Virus record (IMG/VR): IMGVR_UViG_3300009011_000066
Span: 1-20,016 of that record
DNA: 20,016 nt
From: a virus
Strand: one strand, 5' to 3'
The position numbers were made by a program, and so were the translations under genes. Positions 6,565 through 14,870 of this stretch are shown here, one piece after another (position 1 is the first letter of the stretch; each line of letters begins with the position of its first letter). A model generated the notes under the pieces. The model was given only the letters and a program-made list of their open reading frames with translations. It was not told the origin of the DNA and did no database searches.

Positions 6565-7308
6565 ATGGCTAATTGCCAGAACTCGAACGAGCGCCTGTTC
6601 GGCGGTGCGGTCGTGCTGGAAGTCGCCGATGGCTGCCCGGACGTCAAGCCACTTGAATCTGAGTGGAAGGCGCTGGCTGCTGGTACGTCGAAGGGCTTCG
6701 ACTTCAACCCGAACTCGGTCACCTCTGATGCGGATGACGGCGGCGGCTATGTCGAGACCATCATCACCAACAGTGATCTTACCTTCAGTTTTGAAGGTGA
6801 AGTGCGCAAGAAGGATAAGCTAGATCAGTACGGCGTCGGCAAATTCATTAAGTACTTTGCTGACGAGCTTGCTGCCAAGCGTCAAACGGGCATCTGGGTG
6901 CGAATGGAATATGGCCCGGTTGAATTCATCGGCTACATGAACATCACCGCGCTGAGCTCTGACGGCGGCACAAATGACATCGTCACGTTCTCTACCGAGT
7001 TCAAAGTCGGCGACGCAAGCACCATCGAAGTGAACGAAATCACTGCAGTTGCTGTGACTGGCGTGACGGTAACCCCGACAACCAGCACCGGCACGGCAGG
7101 CGGTACCAGCACCTTCACGGTGAATATCGCACCAACCGGCGCAACCAATAAAGACTTCACTGTAGCGACTACCGATGCGACCAAAGCAACGGCTACCGCA
7201 TCCGGCAACACCGTTACCGTGACGCGCGTCGCCACCGGCAGCGCGCAGATCATCATCAACACCGAAGACGGAAACTTTGTGGCCGTGCATACGGTTACCG
7301 TTACCTAA
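6565..7308 (+). CDS. Major tail tube protein with C-terminal Ig-like domain
   Basis: This 247-residue protein is the likely tube subunit. Residues 1-155 form the tube domain: GGAVVLEVADG, a GFDFNPNSV segment, NSDLTFSFEGEVRKKD and a strand-rich end with VEFIGYMNITALSSDGG. From about residue 160 the composition turns to Thr, Val and Ala, with VAVTGVTVTPTTSTGTAGGT, then VATTDATKATATASGN and NFVAVHTVTVT. This is a typical bacterial Ig-like (Big2) domain, as on lambda gpV, displayed on the tail surface. A strong ribosome site (AGAGGAG) stands before ATG 6565 and a terminator precedes the gene, which suits a protein needed in many copies. Confidence 0.85.
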   Translation: MANCQNSNERLFGGAVVLEVADGCPDVKPLESEWKALAAGTSKGFDFNPNSVTSDADDGGGYVETIITNSDLTFSFEGEVRKKDKLDQYGVGKFIKYFADELAAKRQTGIWVRMEYGPVEFIGYMNITALSSDGGTNDIVTFSTEFKVGDASTIEVNEITAVAVTGVTVTPTTSTGTAGGTSTFTVNIAPTGATNKDFTVATTDATKATATASGNTVTVTRVATGSAQIIINTEDGNFVAVHTVTVT

Positions 7309-7319
7309 CGGACATTCCA

Positions 7320-7339
7320 AAGGGCGGCGTGCTGCCCTT
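7320..7339 (+). other. Short hairpin without T-run between tube and chaperone genes
   Basis: AAGGGC (7320-7325), eight bases and GCCCTT (7334-7339) can pair in the transcript. No T-run follows, so it is at most an RNA-stability or attenuation element reducing expression after the tube gene. Confidence 0.4.
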
Positions 7340-7365
7340 GATAATGACCGTTTACTGGAAGGCCT

Positions 7366-8037
7366 ATGACCGCTTTAACCGATATTGGCGAACTTTCCAT
7401 CAGCGACAGCCGCGAAGGCGGGAAAGACTACCTGTTGCGACCTTCATTCGAGGCTATGACGAGGATCGGCACTCCGGAAGAGATTGTGCAGGCGTACGCC
7501 ACCATCCACGGCAATGATGTCGCTCAGCTCATTGAGGTGTGCGCAGGCACGCTGGGGCGTTTCCCGGCCTGGCTATCTCCATCATTCAATCGCGCTGCTG
7601 AGAAGCTGTTATCAACGAGCATGCTGGTGCTGCAGGCATGCTGCGATGACGATCTGACGCCAATGATTGGCGAGTGGAAGGGTTGGCGACACTGCGTCGT
7701 CTACCGCCCGGGCCAGATGCCGAAGAACGACATAATCGTGCTGGCGCAGCACCTCATGCAGCACGGCGTCGTCGGCAAAGCTAAAGTTCGCCAGCTGCAG
7801 CGCCACGAAACGGGCGCGAGAACGAACGAATTTAAAGCCTTCGATTACATCAGCGCGGCTCGTAGCCACTTTGAGATGAACCGCGCCGAAGCCTCTCAGT
7901 TAACGATGACCGAATTCCAGATGCTGCTGGCGGCGAAATACCCAGACCAGAAAGGCTTCACTCGTGAAGAGTACGACAGCATCGCCGACGAATACCTGGC
8001 TAAACAGGCCGCACGCAGGGCAAAAGCAAAGCAATAA
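7366..8037 (+). CDS. Tail assembly chaperone-position protein (DUF6246-like)
   Basis: This 223-residue protein lies exactly where tail assembly chaperones lie, between tube and tape measure. It begins MTALTDIGELSISDSREGGK with the phrase YLLRPSFEAMTRIGTPEEIV, then a Cys-containing helix region (VLQACCDDDLTPMIGEWKGW), a central RHCVVYRPGQMPKNDIIVLA, and a C-terminal half with HFEMNRAEASQLTMTEFQML, followed by KYPDQKGFTREEYDSIADEY and a basic Ala/Lys tail. The ending EASQLTMTEFQMLLAAKYP resembles the second half of gpT-type chaperones. It reads as one continuous frame. I see no correctly phased slippery site, so it may encode both chaperone parts as a fusion. ATG 7366 has TGGAAGG upstream. Confidence 0.6.
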   Translation: MTALTDIGELSISDSREGGKDYLLRPSFEAMTRIGTPEEIVQAYATIHGNDVAQLIEVCAGTLGRFPAWLSPSFNRAAEKLLSTSMLVLQACCDDDLTPMIGEWKGWRHCVVYRPGQMPKNDIIVLAQHLMQHGVVGKAKVRQLQRHETGARTNEFKAFDYISAARSHFEMNRAEASQLTMTEFQMLLAAKYPDQKGFTREEYDSIADEYLAKQAARRAKAKQ

Positions 8038-8049
8038 CCGGAGAATGAC

Positions 8050-10992
8050 ATGGCAGGTGAGAAGAACGCCGGTAGCATCGTTTATGAAATCAGCGCCGAC
8101 GTTGAGCCGCTGCTGCAGGGCGGGAAACAGGCCATTGATGCTCTGGATAAACTGGATGCTGCAGCCCAGCAGTCAGGCAAGGGAATGGATAACCTCGACC
8201 AGAGTACGTCTCAAACTGGATCCGCGTTTACTGAACTGGCCGGTTATGCCAACTCCATGGACAACCAGCTGCGCAAGCTGAACACCAACGTGAGCGGCAT
8301 AGCCCGCGCAATGGAAGAGGCCCGCAGCGGTACCGGCGGCGCGAGCAGTGAATTCAGCCGAGCAGAATCCATCATCGAAGCGCTGGGTAACCAGCTGGCT
8401 GTGCTGGACGAAGCGCAGGAAAATGGCGCGCGTAGTGCCGCAGTTCTGGCTGCGCAGTTGCGTGCAGGATCGAAAGCCACCGACGAAGAGAAGCAGAAAA
8501 TCGGCGAGCTGACTGGTCGCCTGTATGACATGAAGACTGGCGTTGAAAATGGTGCAAAAGGCACTGGTAGCTGGAAAACCAGCATGCAGCAGGCCGGGTA
8601 CCAGGTTCAGGACTTCATCGTGCAGGTGCAGGGTGGGCAGTCTGCGCTGGTGGCGTTCGCGCAACAGGGGTCACAACTTGCCGGGGCGTTCGGTCCTGGA
8701 GGAGCCGTGGTGGGCGCCATAATAGCGCTTAGCTCTGTGCTGGCTGGCGTGCTGATTACTTCGCTGAATGGCGGTAAGAACGCCATGGATGCGCTGAAAG
8801 ACGCAGCTGAAGCGATGGATAAGGTGATCACCATTTCCTCGCAAGGCGTGGCCGCTCTATCCGACAAGTATGCTGCCCTGGCGCGGGTAAATGCCGACGT
8901 GGCAACACTGCTCCGTAATCAGGCGCTGCTGGAGTATAACCAGGCCATCTCGAAGATACCTAAGGCCATTAGCGACGCGTCTGATGCTTTCATCACGTTA
9001 GGCGATCGCGCACTGGCGGCAGTGGGCGGTGCGTCTCCCAGCATCAAAAAGTTCAACGATGAGCTTTCTGCGCTTGGTGTTACCACCACAGACTGGAGCC
9101 AGGCCATTCAACAGGCCAACAGCCAGGGTCAATATGCCTCTGGTATTGTGAACTCGCTGTCCTCAACGGTGAGCACGCTTTCTTCTCGTCTGGGCATCAG
9201 CAAGCAGTCAGCGTTTGATCTGGCAAGAGAACTATCAGACCTGAGCAATAACCCTTCACCAGAAGCACTTCAGGAACTGGCGAAAAAACTCCAGGAAATG
9301 CAGTCCTCATCCAAAGATGGGCAGTCAGCCATTGCTGAGCTGGCTGGTAAACTTGTCGATCTGGCGAGAGAAGCAGCCAACGCGAAGATAAACGTCGACA
9401 GCCTGAACAAGTCCACTGACAACCTCACGGCCGGGCAGAAGAACCTCATCAAGCAGTCTGAGCGAAACCTTGCTCTGTCGAAACTACAGGGCGAGGCCCG
9501 CGCACGCTTGCAGGCGCAATACGCCGCCGAAGATGCCGGGTTTGCGAAGGATGATCCGCACGCGAAGCAAATGGAAGACGATGCTGCAGCTACGTACAAA
9601 AATACGCAGGCGCAGAAGTCGCTTCAGTCAGAGCAGAAGAAGGGCGCGTCACAGGCTGATTCTATTGCCCAGAAGCTGGCGAACCTGAAACAGCAATCAG
9701 AGCTTGCCGCTGACTCAACGAATAAGCTGAGTCGCGAGCAGGCCATCCTGACTGCGCAGCAGTCGCTCGGGAAAGGAGCCACTAAAGAGCAGATAGCGCT
9801 AGCCGGTCAGTATGCGGCAAAAAAATGGGATACAGCCAACGCCATCAAAGCTGAAGCTGCAGCCCAGAAGCTTCTCCCTGAAGCGGCTGAGAACGCCAGT
9901 TACAAACAGGATGTTGAGGATCTGAATACGGCGCTGGCAGCGAAGAAAATCAGCCAGGAGCAGTACAACCAGACCTCAGAACGACTGGCGGCAACGCACC
10001 AGGCTAACCTCGCGAAAATACAGGCACAACAGGCTGTAACGCCACAGCAAGAGGCTGTCGGCGGAGTTGACCCTGTTCAGCAGCTGGCTAACGAGAACGC
10101 AAAGAAACTCGCGCTTATACAGTCATACGAGCAGCAAGGGCTGATTACTCACCAGAATGCCATGGCATTGCGTGCTGCAACTGACACGAAGTATGAGCAG
10201 GCGCGCATCGCTGCCCAGTGGGAGATTTTCCGCAACCAGAGTATGGGTAATGAGTTGCTGGCCGCGAGCTTTGACTCTCTCGCAGGCAATGCTTCCAATG
10301 CCTTAACCGGCATCATCACCGGTAGCATGTCGGCGCAGGAGGCAATGCAATCTCTCGCCAGCAACGCCCTGAATAGCCTGATTAACGGCTTCGTTCAGAT
10401 GGGCGTAGACTGGGTTAAATCTGCCGTGATGGGTGCGGCTGCACAAACCTCAGCCATTGCCACAACTACTGCGGCGCAAACTGCTGGTTTAGCGACAACC
10501 ACTGCGGCAAGCACCGCGGCGGCCACGACAACAATGGCAGTCTGGACGCCAGCAGCAGCCGTTGCATCAATCGGTTCTTTCGGCGGCGCAGCGGCTATCG
10601 GTATTGCTGCCCTTATCGCGGCTATGGCGATGGCTGGTGGTATTGCTGGCAAGCGTAAGAACGGTGGCCCGGTATCGGCTGGACGTACGTATCAGGTTGG
10701 TGAGGGCGGCATGCCTGAAATCTACCAGGCCAACAATGGCAGCCAGTACATGATCCCCGGCGACAACGGGAAAGTCATCAGCAACAAGCAGATGAATTCC
10801 GGTGCCGGCGGTAGTTCCGTGCCTGTCACTATCAACATTCAGAACTATACCGGTGCAACTGTCGACGCGCAGGCGACCCAGAACGGCAATGGAGTGACGA
10901 TCGATATGATTGTTGCCGATATCAGCCAGGGTGGTCGCATCGGCCAGGCTATCCAGCAAAATCACCAGGCACCACGCAAAGCAAGGGGATAA
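8050..10992 (+). CDS. Tail tape measure protein
   Basis: At 980 residues this is the longest gene, and it follows the chaperone-position gene. The protein sets tail length and travels with the DNA into the host envelope. Residues 1-180 are helical with many Gln, Ala and Ser. Around residues 180-240 comes GYQVQDFIVQVQGGQSALV, then FAQQGSQLAGAFGPGGAVVG and a hydrophobic span (about 213-238), which is the typical phrase of prophage tape measures. Residues 400-740 are long Ala/Gln/Lys coiled coil. Residues 799-830 are an unusual Thr/Ala run and about 845-867 a second membrane-like segment, followed by a Gly-rich end with NGGPVSAGRTYQVGEGGMPE, typical of lambda-gpH-like C-termini. CGGAGA stands before ATG 8050. 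Confidence 0.92.
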   Translation: MAGEKNAGSIVYEISADVEPLLQGGKQAIDALDKLDAAAQQSGKGMDNLDQSTSQTGSAFTELAGYANSMDNQLRKLNTNVSGIARAMEEARSGTGGASSEFSRAESIIEALGNQLAVLDEAQENGARSAAVLAAQLRAGSKATDEEKQKIGELTGRLYDMKTGVENGAKGTGSWKTSMQQAGYQVQDFIVQVQGGQSALVAFAQQGSQLAGAFGPGGAVVGAIIALSSVLAGVLITSLNGGKNAMDALKDAAEAMDKVITISSQGVAALSDKYAALARVNADVATLLRNQALLEYNQAISKIPKAISDASDAFITLGDRALAAVGGASPSIKKFNDELSALGVTTTDWSQAIQQANSQGQYASGIVNSLSSTVSTLSSRLGISKQSAFDLARELSDLSNNPSPEALQELAKKLQEMQSSSKDGQSAIAELAGKLVDLAREAANAKINVDSLNKSTDNLTAGQKNLIKQSERNLALSKLQGEARARLQAQYAAEDAGFAKDDPHAKQMEDDAAATYKNTQAQKSLQSEQKKGASQADSIAQKLANLKQQSELAADSTNKLSREQAILTAQQSLGKGATKEQIALAGQYAAKKWDTANAIKAEAAAQKLLPEAAENASYKQDVEDLNTALAAKKISQEQYNQTSERLAATHQANLAKIQAQQAVTPQQEAVGGVDPVQQLANENAKKLALIQSYEQQGLITHQNAMALRAATDTKYEQARIAAQWEIFRNQSMGNELLAASFDSLAGNASNALTGIITGSMSAQEAMQSLASNALNSLINGFVQMGVDWVKSAVMGAAAQTSAIATTTAAQTAGLATTTAASTAAATTTMAVWTPAAAVASIGSFGGAAAIGIAALIAAMAMAGGIAGKRKNGGPVSAGRTYQVGEGGMPEIYQANNGSQYMIPGDNGKVISNKQMNSGAGGSSVPVTINIQNYTGATVDAQATQNGNGVTIDMIVADISQGGRIGQAIQQNHQAPRKARG

Positions 10993-10993
10993 C

Positions 10994-11488
10994 ATGCCAA
11001 TTCCGTACCCTGACTGGTTGCCGCTGGCCCAGAAAGGGAAATCACCCACTACCGATACCGGGTTTCGCGTCGACCAGCCGACGGTCGGCGCGCCGGTATT
11101 CCAGAAATTAACCGACGATCTGAAGACGTCTGTCTCGCTGACGTGGATCTTCACACAGGACCAGCACCGTGCATTCATGCAGTGGTTGCGCAGCCCGAAC
11201 TACCTCGACAACTGTAATCAGTGGTTCACGATGCCGCTCGGCACCGGGACAGGAGACTCCGGTTTCGAGGTGCAGGAATTACACTTTCTCTCCTGGCCGT
11301 CGTGGTCACAGTCCGGGTCCATTTTCACGTGGAGCGGTGATGTCATTGCGCGCGAGCTGGTTAACTCAGATGACGAGTTTGACGACATCATCATTGAGCT
11401 TCCGCCACCATGGGCCTCATGGCTGGATATCGTTGTCACTGGCTATCCTGACGGGCGCGACCCGGAGAGCTTACCGAAGGTGCCATAA
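10994..11488 (+). CDS. Minor tail protein, tail tip (164 residues)
   Basis: This gene starts at ATG 10994, two bases after the tape measure stop and preceded by AAGGGGAT; an upstream in-frame start at 10910 lies inside the tape measure and is unlikely. The protein begins MPIPYPDWLPLAQKGKSP, then has FRVDQPTVGAPVFQKLTDDL, SVSLTWIFTQDQHRAFMQWL and HFLSWPSWSQSGSIFTWSGD, and ends in a Pro-rich segment. The Trp-rich strands and its place between tape measure and a DUF1833 gene fit a distal tail or tip-ring component, roughly in the place of lambda gpM. Its exact role is not shown by the sequence. Confidence 0.65.
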   Translation: MPIPYPDWLPLAQKGKSPTTDTGFRVDQPTVGAPVFQKLTDDLKTSVSLTWIFTQDQHRAFMQWLRSPNYLDNCNQWFTMPLGTGTGDSGFEVQELHFLSWPSWSQSGSIFTWSGDVIARELVNSDDEFDDIIIELPPPWASWLDIVVTGYPDGRDPESLPKVP

Positions 11489-11958
11489 TGCCGACGCTCA
11501 GAGAATTTCAGAGCCGAAGGCCAAACCGAATCCTGTACGAAACTATCACGTTTTACAGCCCGGTCTTTGGCTATATCAGGCTCGTTAATAACCAGATTTT
11601 TCCCAAAACGCTTGGCGGCCAGGTCTACACCCCATGCCGCATGGAGTTAACCGAAAGCCAGCAGAGCAACACGCCGATCCTTGACAGCACCGTCAAATTT
11701 GGCCGGCTGGCGCAGGACTTCAAGCAGCAACTCAAGCAGTGGAAAGCCTACTCGCGCATAACGCCCATCTCGGCGACGTACCAGCAGTTTGACGCAGCTG
11801 ACATGACGACTGCCATCAAGTCGTGGACACTCTACGTCAGCGACTGCTCGATGGACGATAAAGACGTGACGTGCAGCCTGACGCGCGTTAACCCTCTCAA
11901 TCGCAACGTCGGGCGGCTGTACACCGTCGAAGAATATCCGGGTCTCCAGAATGCTTAA
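11488..11958 (+). CDS. DUF1833 family minor tail protein (gpL-like)
   Basis: This 156-residue protein reads SRRPNRILYETITFYSPVFG, then YIRLVNNQIFPKTLGGQVYT, PCRMELTESQQSNTPILDST and VKFGRLAQDFKQQLKQWKAY. This is the usual DUF1833 pattern, in which a 'Y..i.f.hp' opening is followed by a strand-rich body. It occurs in tail tip operons directly before an NlpC/P60 gene and probably belongs to the tip complex in the place of lambda gpL. No iron-sulphur cysteine set like that of gpL is seen; only three cysteines are present. The start overlaps the previous stop by one base and the end overlaps the next gene by eight bases. Confidence 0.75.
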   Translation: MPTLREFQSRRPNRILYETITFYSPVFGYIRLVNNQIFPKTLGGQVYTPCRMELTESQQSNTPILDSTVKFGRLAQDFKQQLKQWKAYSRITPISATYQQFDAADMTTAIKSWTLYVSDCSMDDKDVTCSLTRVNPLNRNVGRLYTVEEYPGLQNA

Positions 11959-12388
11959 AGACGAGTTTATATCCCGTGTGGAAGGCGTCCCCTGGAGTAA
12001 CCGCGCCTGCAGCTTTGACGCTGCTGACTGCTGGGGCCTGGTGGTGCTCTATTACCGCCACGTTCTGGGGATCGAGATTCACCAGACTGTGGATTACGAA
12101 TCCGGGTGCGACTTCATGACGTGCTATGACTCTGGCGTTGTCTTCTGGCAGCCGGGCGCCACGTTCACTGAGAGCGGGATCTTCGTCGCCTGGGTTGGCA
12201 GCCAGCCTGTGCATGTCGGCCTGATTGTTGATGGTCGCGCGCTGCACAGCCGCGGGGAAAATGGACACGTCCGGTTCGACGCCATCCGGACAATTCAGAA
12301 GCTATTCACCAGAGTGGAGTTTTACACCTATGCCGGTAATCGAGATTCAGCGCGTTCCGGGGATGCCGAAGGATCGGGCGGTAGTTAA
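11951..12388 (+). CDS. NlpC/P60 peptidase, tail tip (gpK-like)
   Basis: This 145-residue protein carries the NlpC/P60 cysteine peptidase core: FDAADCWGLVVLYYRHVLG with the candidate nucleophile Cys27, then PVHVGLIVDGRALHSRG with His88 as the likely general base and His99 as the likely third polar residue. Such domains cut peptides in cell-wall peptidoglycan. In phage tails the lambda gpK type helps the tip pass the wall. It is shorter than gpK and lacks the N-terminal JAB domain, so only the peptidase half is present. Its last 59 bases overlap the start of the J-like gene, and the C-terminal tail of about 15 Ser/Gly/Asp residues is encoded there, probably carrying little constraint. Confidence 0.85.
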   Translation: MLKDEFISRVEGVPWSNRACSFDAADCWGLVVLYYRHVLGIEIHQTVDYESGCDFMTCYDSGVVFWQPGATFTESGIFVAWVGSQPVHVGLIVDGRALHSRGENGHVRFDAIRTIQKLFTRVEFYTYAGNRDSARSGDAEGSGGS

Positions 12389-14813
12389 AAGCGGCACAGT
12401 ATTTTCAGAATGGCTTGAGCAGGAAAGTTTTCACCGCGATATCCGCATCAACGTTAACGGAAAAGAACTGCAGCCCGATGATGAACTGGAGTTTGCACTA
12501 CAGGACGACGACCGGGTAATCATTTTCGACCAGCCGAAGGGCGGCGGACTTGTCGGAACGCTGCTGAACCCACTCGAGCACCTGAACCCGATCAAGTTCA
12601 CCCAAAAGGTGTTGTCTTCGCTGATGCCGAAGCCAAATACGAATGCTGGCGGCGGGAATAGTAAGACCTCACCTAATAACAGCCTGAAGGGGCAGACTAA
12701 CATCGCGCGAAATGGCGAAGCCAAGCCGGATAATTTCGGCCAGGTCCGCTCTTTCCCGGATTTGGCTCAGGAGTCGCTCTTTGAATATATCAGCAACCTG
12801 AAATACATCACTGAGCTGATGGTGTTCGGCCTGGGGAAATATGACGTAACGTCAGTACGTTTCTCTGAGTCGAACCTTGGATCGATGGCCGGTGCCAGCT
12901 ATACCATTTACCAGCCAGGCGATGTCATCCCGGTCGTGAATGAGGGCTATCAGTTCGATGATGTCGACGGACAGGAAGTGCCAGGCCTTAACGAAAGCGA
13001 CGATTTCCCGATCGAGACGGCGACGGCAAACACCATCATCAGCGGCGTATACGCTGGCGGACAGATAGCGATGAAAATCGTTAAACAGGCGGGCTTCGAC
13101 TACTTCGCTGACCTGACTTTCCCGCACCCGGTCACGTTCACTATCAATGTGACGTACCCGATCACCGGCGGAACTAGAACGGAAGATGTCACGCTGTCTG
13201 GGCGCCTTATCAGCTTTGCGGAGACAAACGATGGGTCTGTTGTAAGTCCTGTTTACTATTACACTTTCACGTTCGACAACCTGAATGGTCCGTCAATCCC
13301 AATTCAGGACGCAACAATCAACACGACGAAGTTCATTCTGAACGATAACGCCGCGCTGATCGTCGGTCCGTTTTTCTCCCCTATACCTTCAAGCCAGTTG
13401 TGGCTGCATACTAACTCCGGGCTCGGCGGTAACAGCGAAACGAACTGGGTTGTAAACATCTGGAAAGTGGACAATGACAACAACCTGATCCCGGGAACGG
13501 AACAGACGTTCACCTATCGGCAGACGACGCCGCACGACTACATGTCGGAGACGTTTAATCGGACTGACAAGCTCACCCCGGCTGGCGGGTTTGGGCGCTA
13601 TGCGATCACCTTCCAGAGGACGGATAACAGCAGCGACGCGAGCAAGTTGCAGGTCGAAGAGATTCATGCTGTAAACGTCAGGACGAACGTCGTTCACGCT
13701 GAAGATTCGCTGGTAATGGTGAAGGTTCGCGCTACTGAGAACGCCACAAGCGGGCGCGACAGGAAGTACAACGCACTGATCACCCGCCACGTCATCAGCT
13801 ACAACATGACGACGCAGCAGGTCGACTACACGCTCAGGCCATCGCGCAAGTTTGCAGATATTGCGCTGTTTAACTGGCTGATGGTCGGGCAGCAGCCGGA
13901 GTCGAGCATTGATATTTATGGCCTGTACCAGATCCAGGCTGAAATCGACGCTATTGACCCGCGTCTGGGGTATTTCGATTTCACCTTTGACGATGAGGAT
14001 GTGTCGCTCGGTTCGCGAATGGAGACCATCTGTGACGCTGCCAGCGTCTCGGTTTACGACGACAACGGCGTGCTGTCATTCACCAGAGACGGAAAAAAGA
14101 CATCTGCGGCCACGATATTCAACCGCTCGAATACCAAACCAGATGGTTACTCGCTCTCCTACGACATGACGCTCCCTGGCGGCTATGACGGTGTTGAAGT
14201 GCAGTATCGCAACCCGGACACCAATAAGCAGGACTTTGTCCGATACCGGATATCCGGAAATTCCATCATTGAAGGATCGCCGGCCAAGGCGAAGAAGTTC
14301 GAAATGCTGTACGTCAGGAACAGGTTCCAGGCTGCGGAGCGCGCGCTGCGCGAGTGCAAGCGGCTTATCTACTCCCGCATGACCATGCAGGTAACAGCAA
14401 TGGCGGACGGAGAGTGGGTAAACATTGGCGATATGGTTCAGGTGCCGGACACATACGACACCAACCAGCAGGCCGGTTATATCGTGTCGCGGGTCGGGAA
14501 TGACTTCGAGACGAGTGAACGAATCAACTTCTCCGGAACCATGTTTGTGCAGGTCACGGATTCGTTCGGCGCCACCACGGCGCGATACCCGGCTTCTCCG
14601 CGTGCTGATACTGCGTTCGGCTTTTCGGCAGCAATCCCGAATATTGAGCTCAATCTGTTTGATGGTTTCGATGTCCAGTCACCTTCCCGATACGTCATTG
14701 CCACTACTCAGGAACTTGATGCAGGGCAGTGGACTATCACGGCTAAACAACCAGACGGAAAAGGCAGCACTGCATTAACCCTCGCCGAGTATAGCGATCT
14801 GATTTACCAATAA
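12330..14813 (+). CDS. Tail tip central protein, J/TipJ-like, with N-terminal beta-grasp domain
   Basis: The best start is ATG 12330 (MPVIEIQRVPGMPKDRAVV), with GTGGAG upstream; an earlier in-frame start at 12225 lies deep in the peptidase gene. The product has 827 residues. Residues 1-75 look like a ubiquitin/MoaD-like beta-grasp domain, ending ELEFALQDDDRVIIFDQPKGGG. A Gly-rich hydrophobic linker follows, then PNNSLKGQTNIARNGEAKPD and FGQVRSFPDLAQ, the typical phrase of lambda-J-like proteins. The remaining beta-rich body forms the tail hub. No fibronectin or long host-recognition region is visible at the end, which agrees with recognition being handed to the separate tailspike gene downstream. 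I suggest the J part and a lambda-I-like domain are fused. Confidence 0.8.
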   Translation: MPVIEIQRVPGMPKDRAVVKSGTVFSEWLEQESFHRDIRINVNGKELQPDDELEFALQDDDRVIIFDQPKGGGLVGTLLNPLEHLNPIKFTQKVLSSLMPKPNTNAGGGNSKTSPNNSLKGQTNIARNGEAKPDNFGQVRSFPDLAQESLFEYISNLKYITELMVFGLGKYDVTSVRFSESNLGSMAGASYTIYQPGDVIPVVNEGYQFDDVDGQEVPGLNESDDFPIETATANTIISGVYAGGQIAMKIVKQAGFDYFADLTFPHPVTFTINVTYPITGGTRTEDVTLSGRLISFAETNDGSVVSPVYYYTFTFDNLNGPSIPIQDATINTTKFILNDNAALIVGPFFSPIPSSQLWLHTNSGLGGNSETNWVVNIWKVDNDNNLIPGTEQTFTYRQTTPHDYMSETFNRTDKLTPAGGFGRYAITFQRTDNSSDASKLQVEEIHAVNVRTNVVHAEDSLVMVKVRATENATSGRDRKYNALITRHVISYNMTTQQVDYTLRPSRKFADIALFNWLMVGQQPESSIDIYGLYQIQAEIDAIDPRLGYFDFTFDDEDVSLGSRMETICDAASVSVYDDNGVLSFTRDGKKTSAATIFNRSNTKPDGYSLSYDMTLPGGYDGVEVQYRNPDTNKQDFVRYRISGNSIIEGSPAKAKKFEMLYVRNRFQAAERALRECKRLIYSRMTMQVTAMADGEWVNIGDMVQVPDTYDTNQQAGYIVSRVGNDFETSERINFSGTMFVQVTDSFGATTARYPASPRADTAFGFSAAIPNIELNLFDGFDVQSPSRYVIATTQELDAGQWTITAKQPDGKGSTALTLAEYSDLIYQ

Positions 14814-14832
14814 GCCCCATCCCGATCACCCC

Positions 14833-14859
14833 AACCCGGCCACCGCGCCGGGTTTTTTT
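14833..14859 (+). terminator. Strong hairpin terminator after the J-like gene
   Basis: AACCCGGC (14833-14840), six bases and GCCGGGTT (14847-14854) form an eight-pair stem with a run of seven T starting inside the right arm. It ends the tail operon 12 bases before the tailspike ATG, so the tailspike is served by read-through or by its own promoter. Confidence 0.9.
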
Positions 14860-14870
14860 ATGGAATCAAT

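Noticed and set aside
6820-7320. Long reverse-strand open frame opposite the tail tube gene
   Set aside because: It is the shadow of a G+C-rich coding frame; the forward gene is well supported and the reverse one has no ribosome site or recognisable domain.
7329-7517. Open frame overlapping the chaperone-position gene, with GGGAAAG at 7420-7426, the sequence of the lambda G-GT slippery site
   Set aside because: In the gene's own frame it reads GGG AAA G, not G GGA AAG, and it lies near the start of the gene. The shifted frame ends soon after, so it would make no longer chaperone.
10567-11178. Long reverse-strand open frame across the tape measure end
   Set aside because: It crosses the boundary of two well-supported forward genes and shows no family motif.
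12225-12329. In-frame upstream extension of the J-like gene
   Set aside because: It would lie inside the peptidase gene and add a segment without J-like sequence, whereas MPVIEIQRVPG at 12330 is a typical start.
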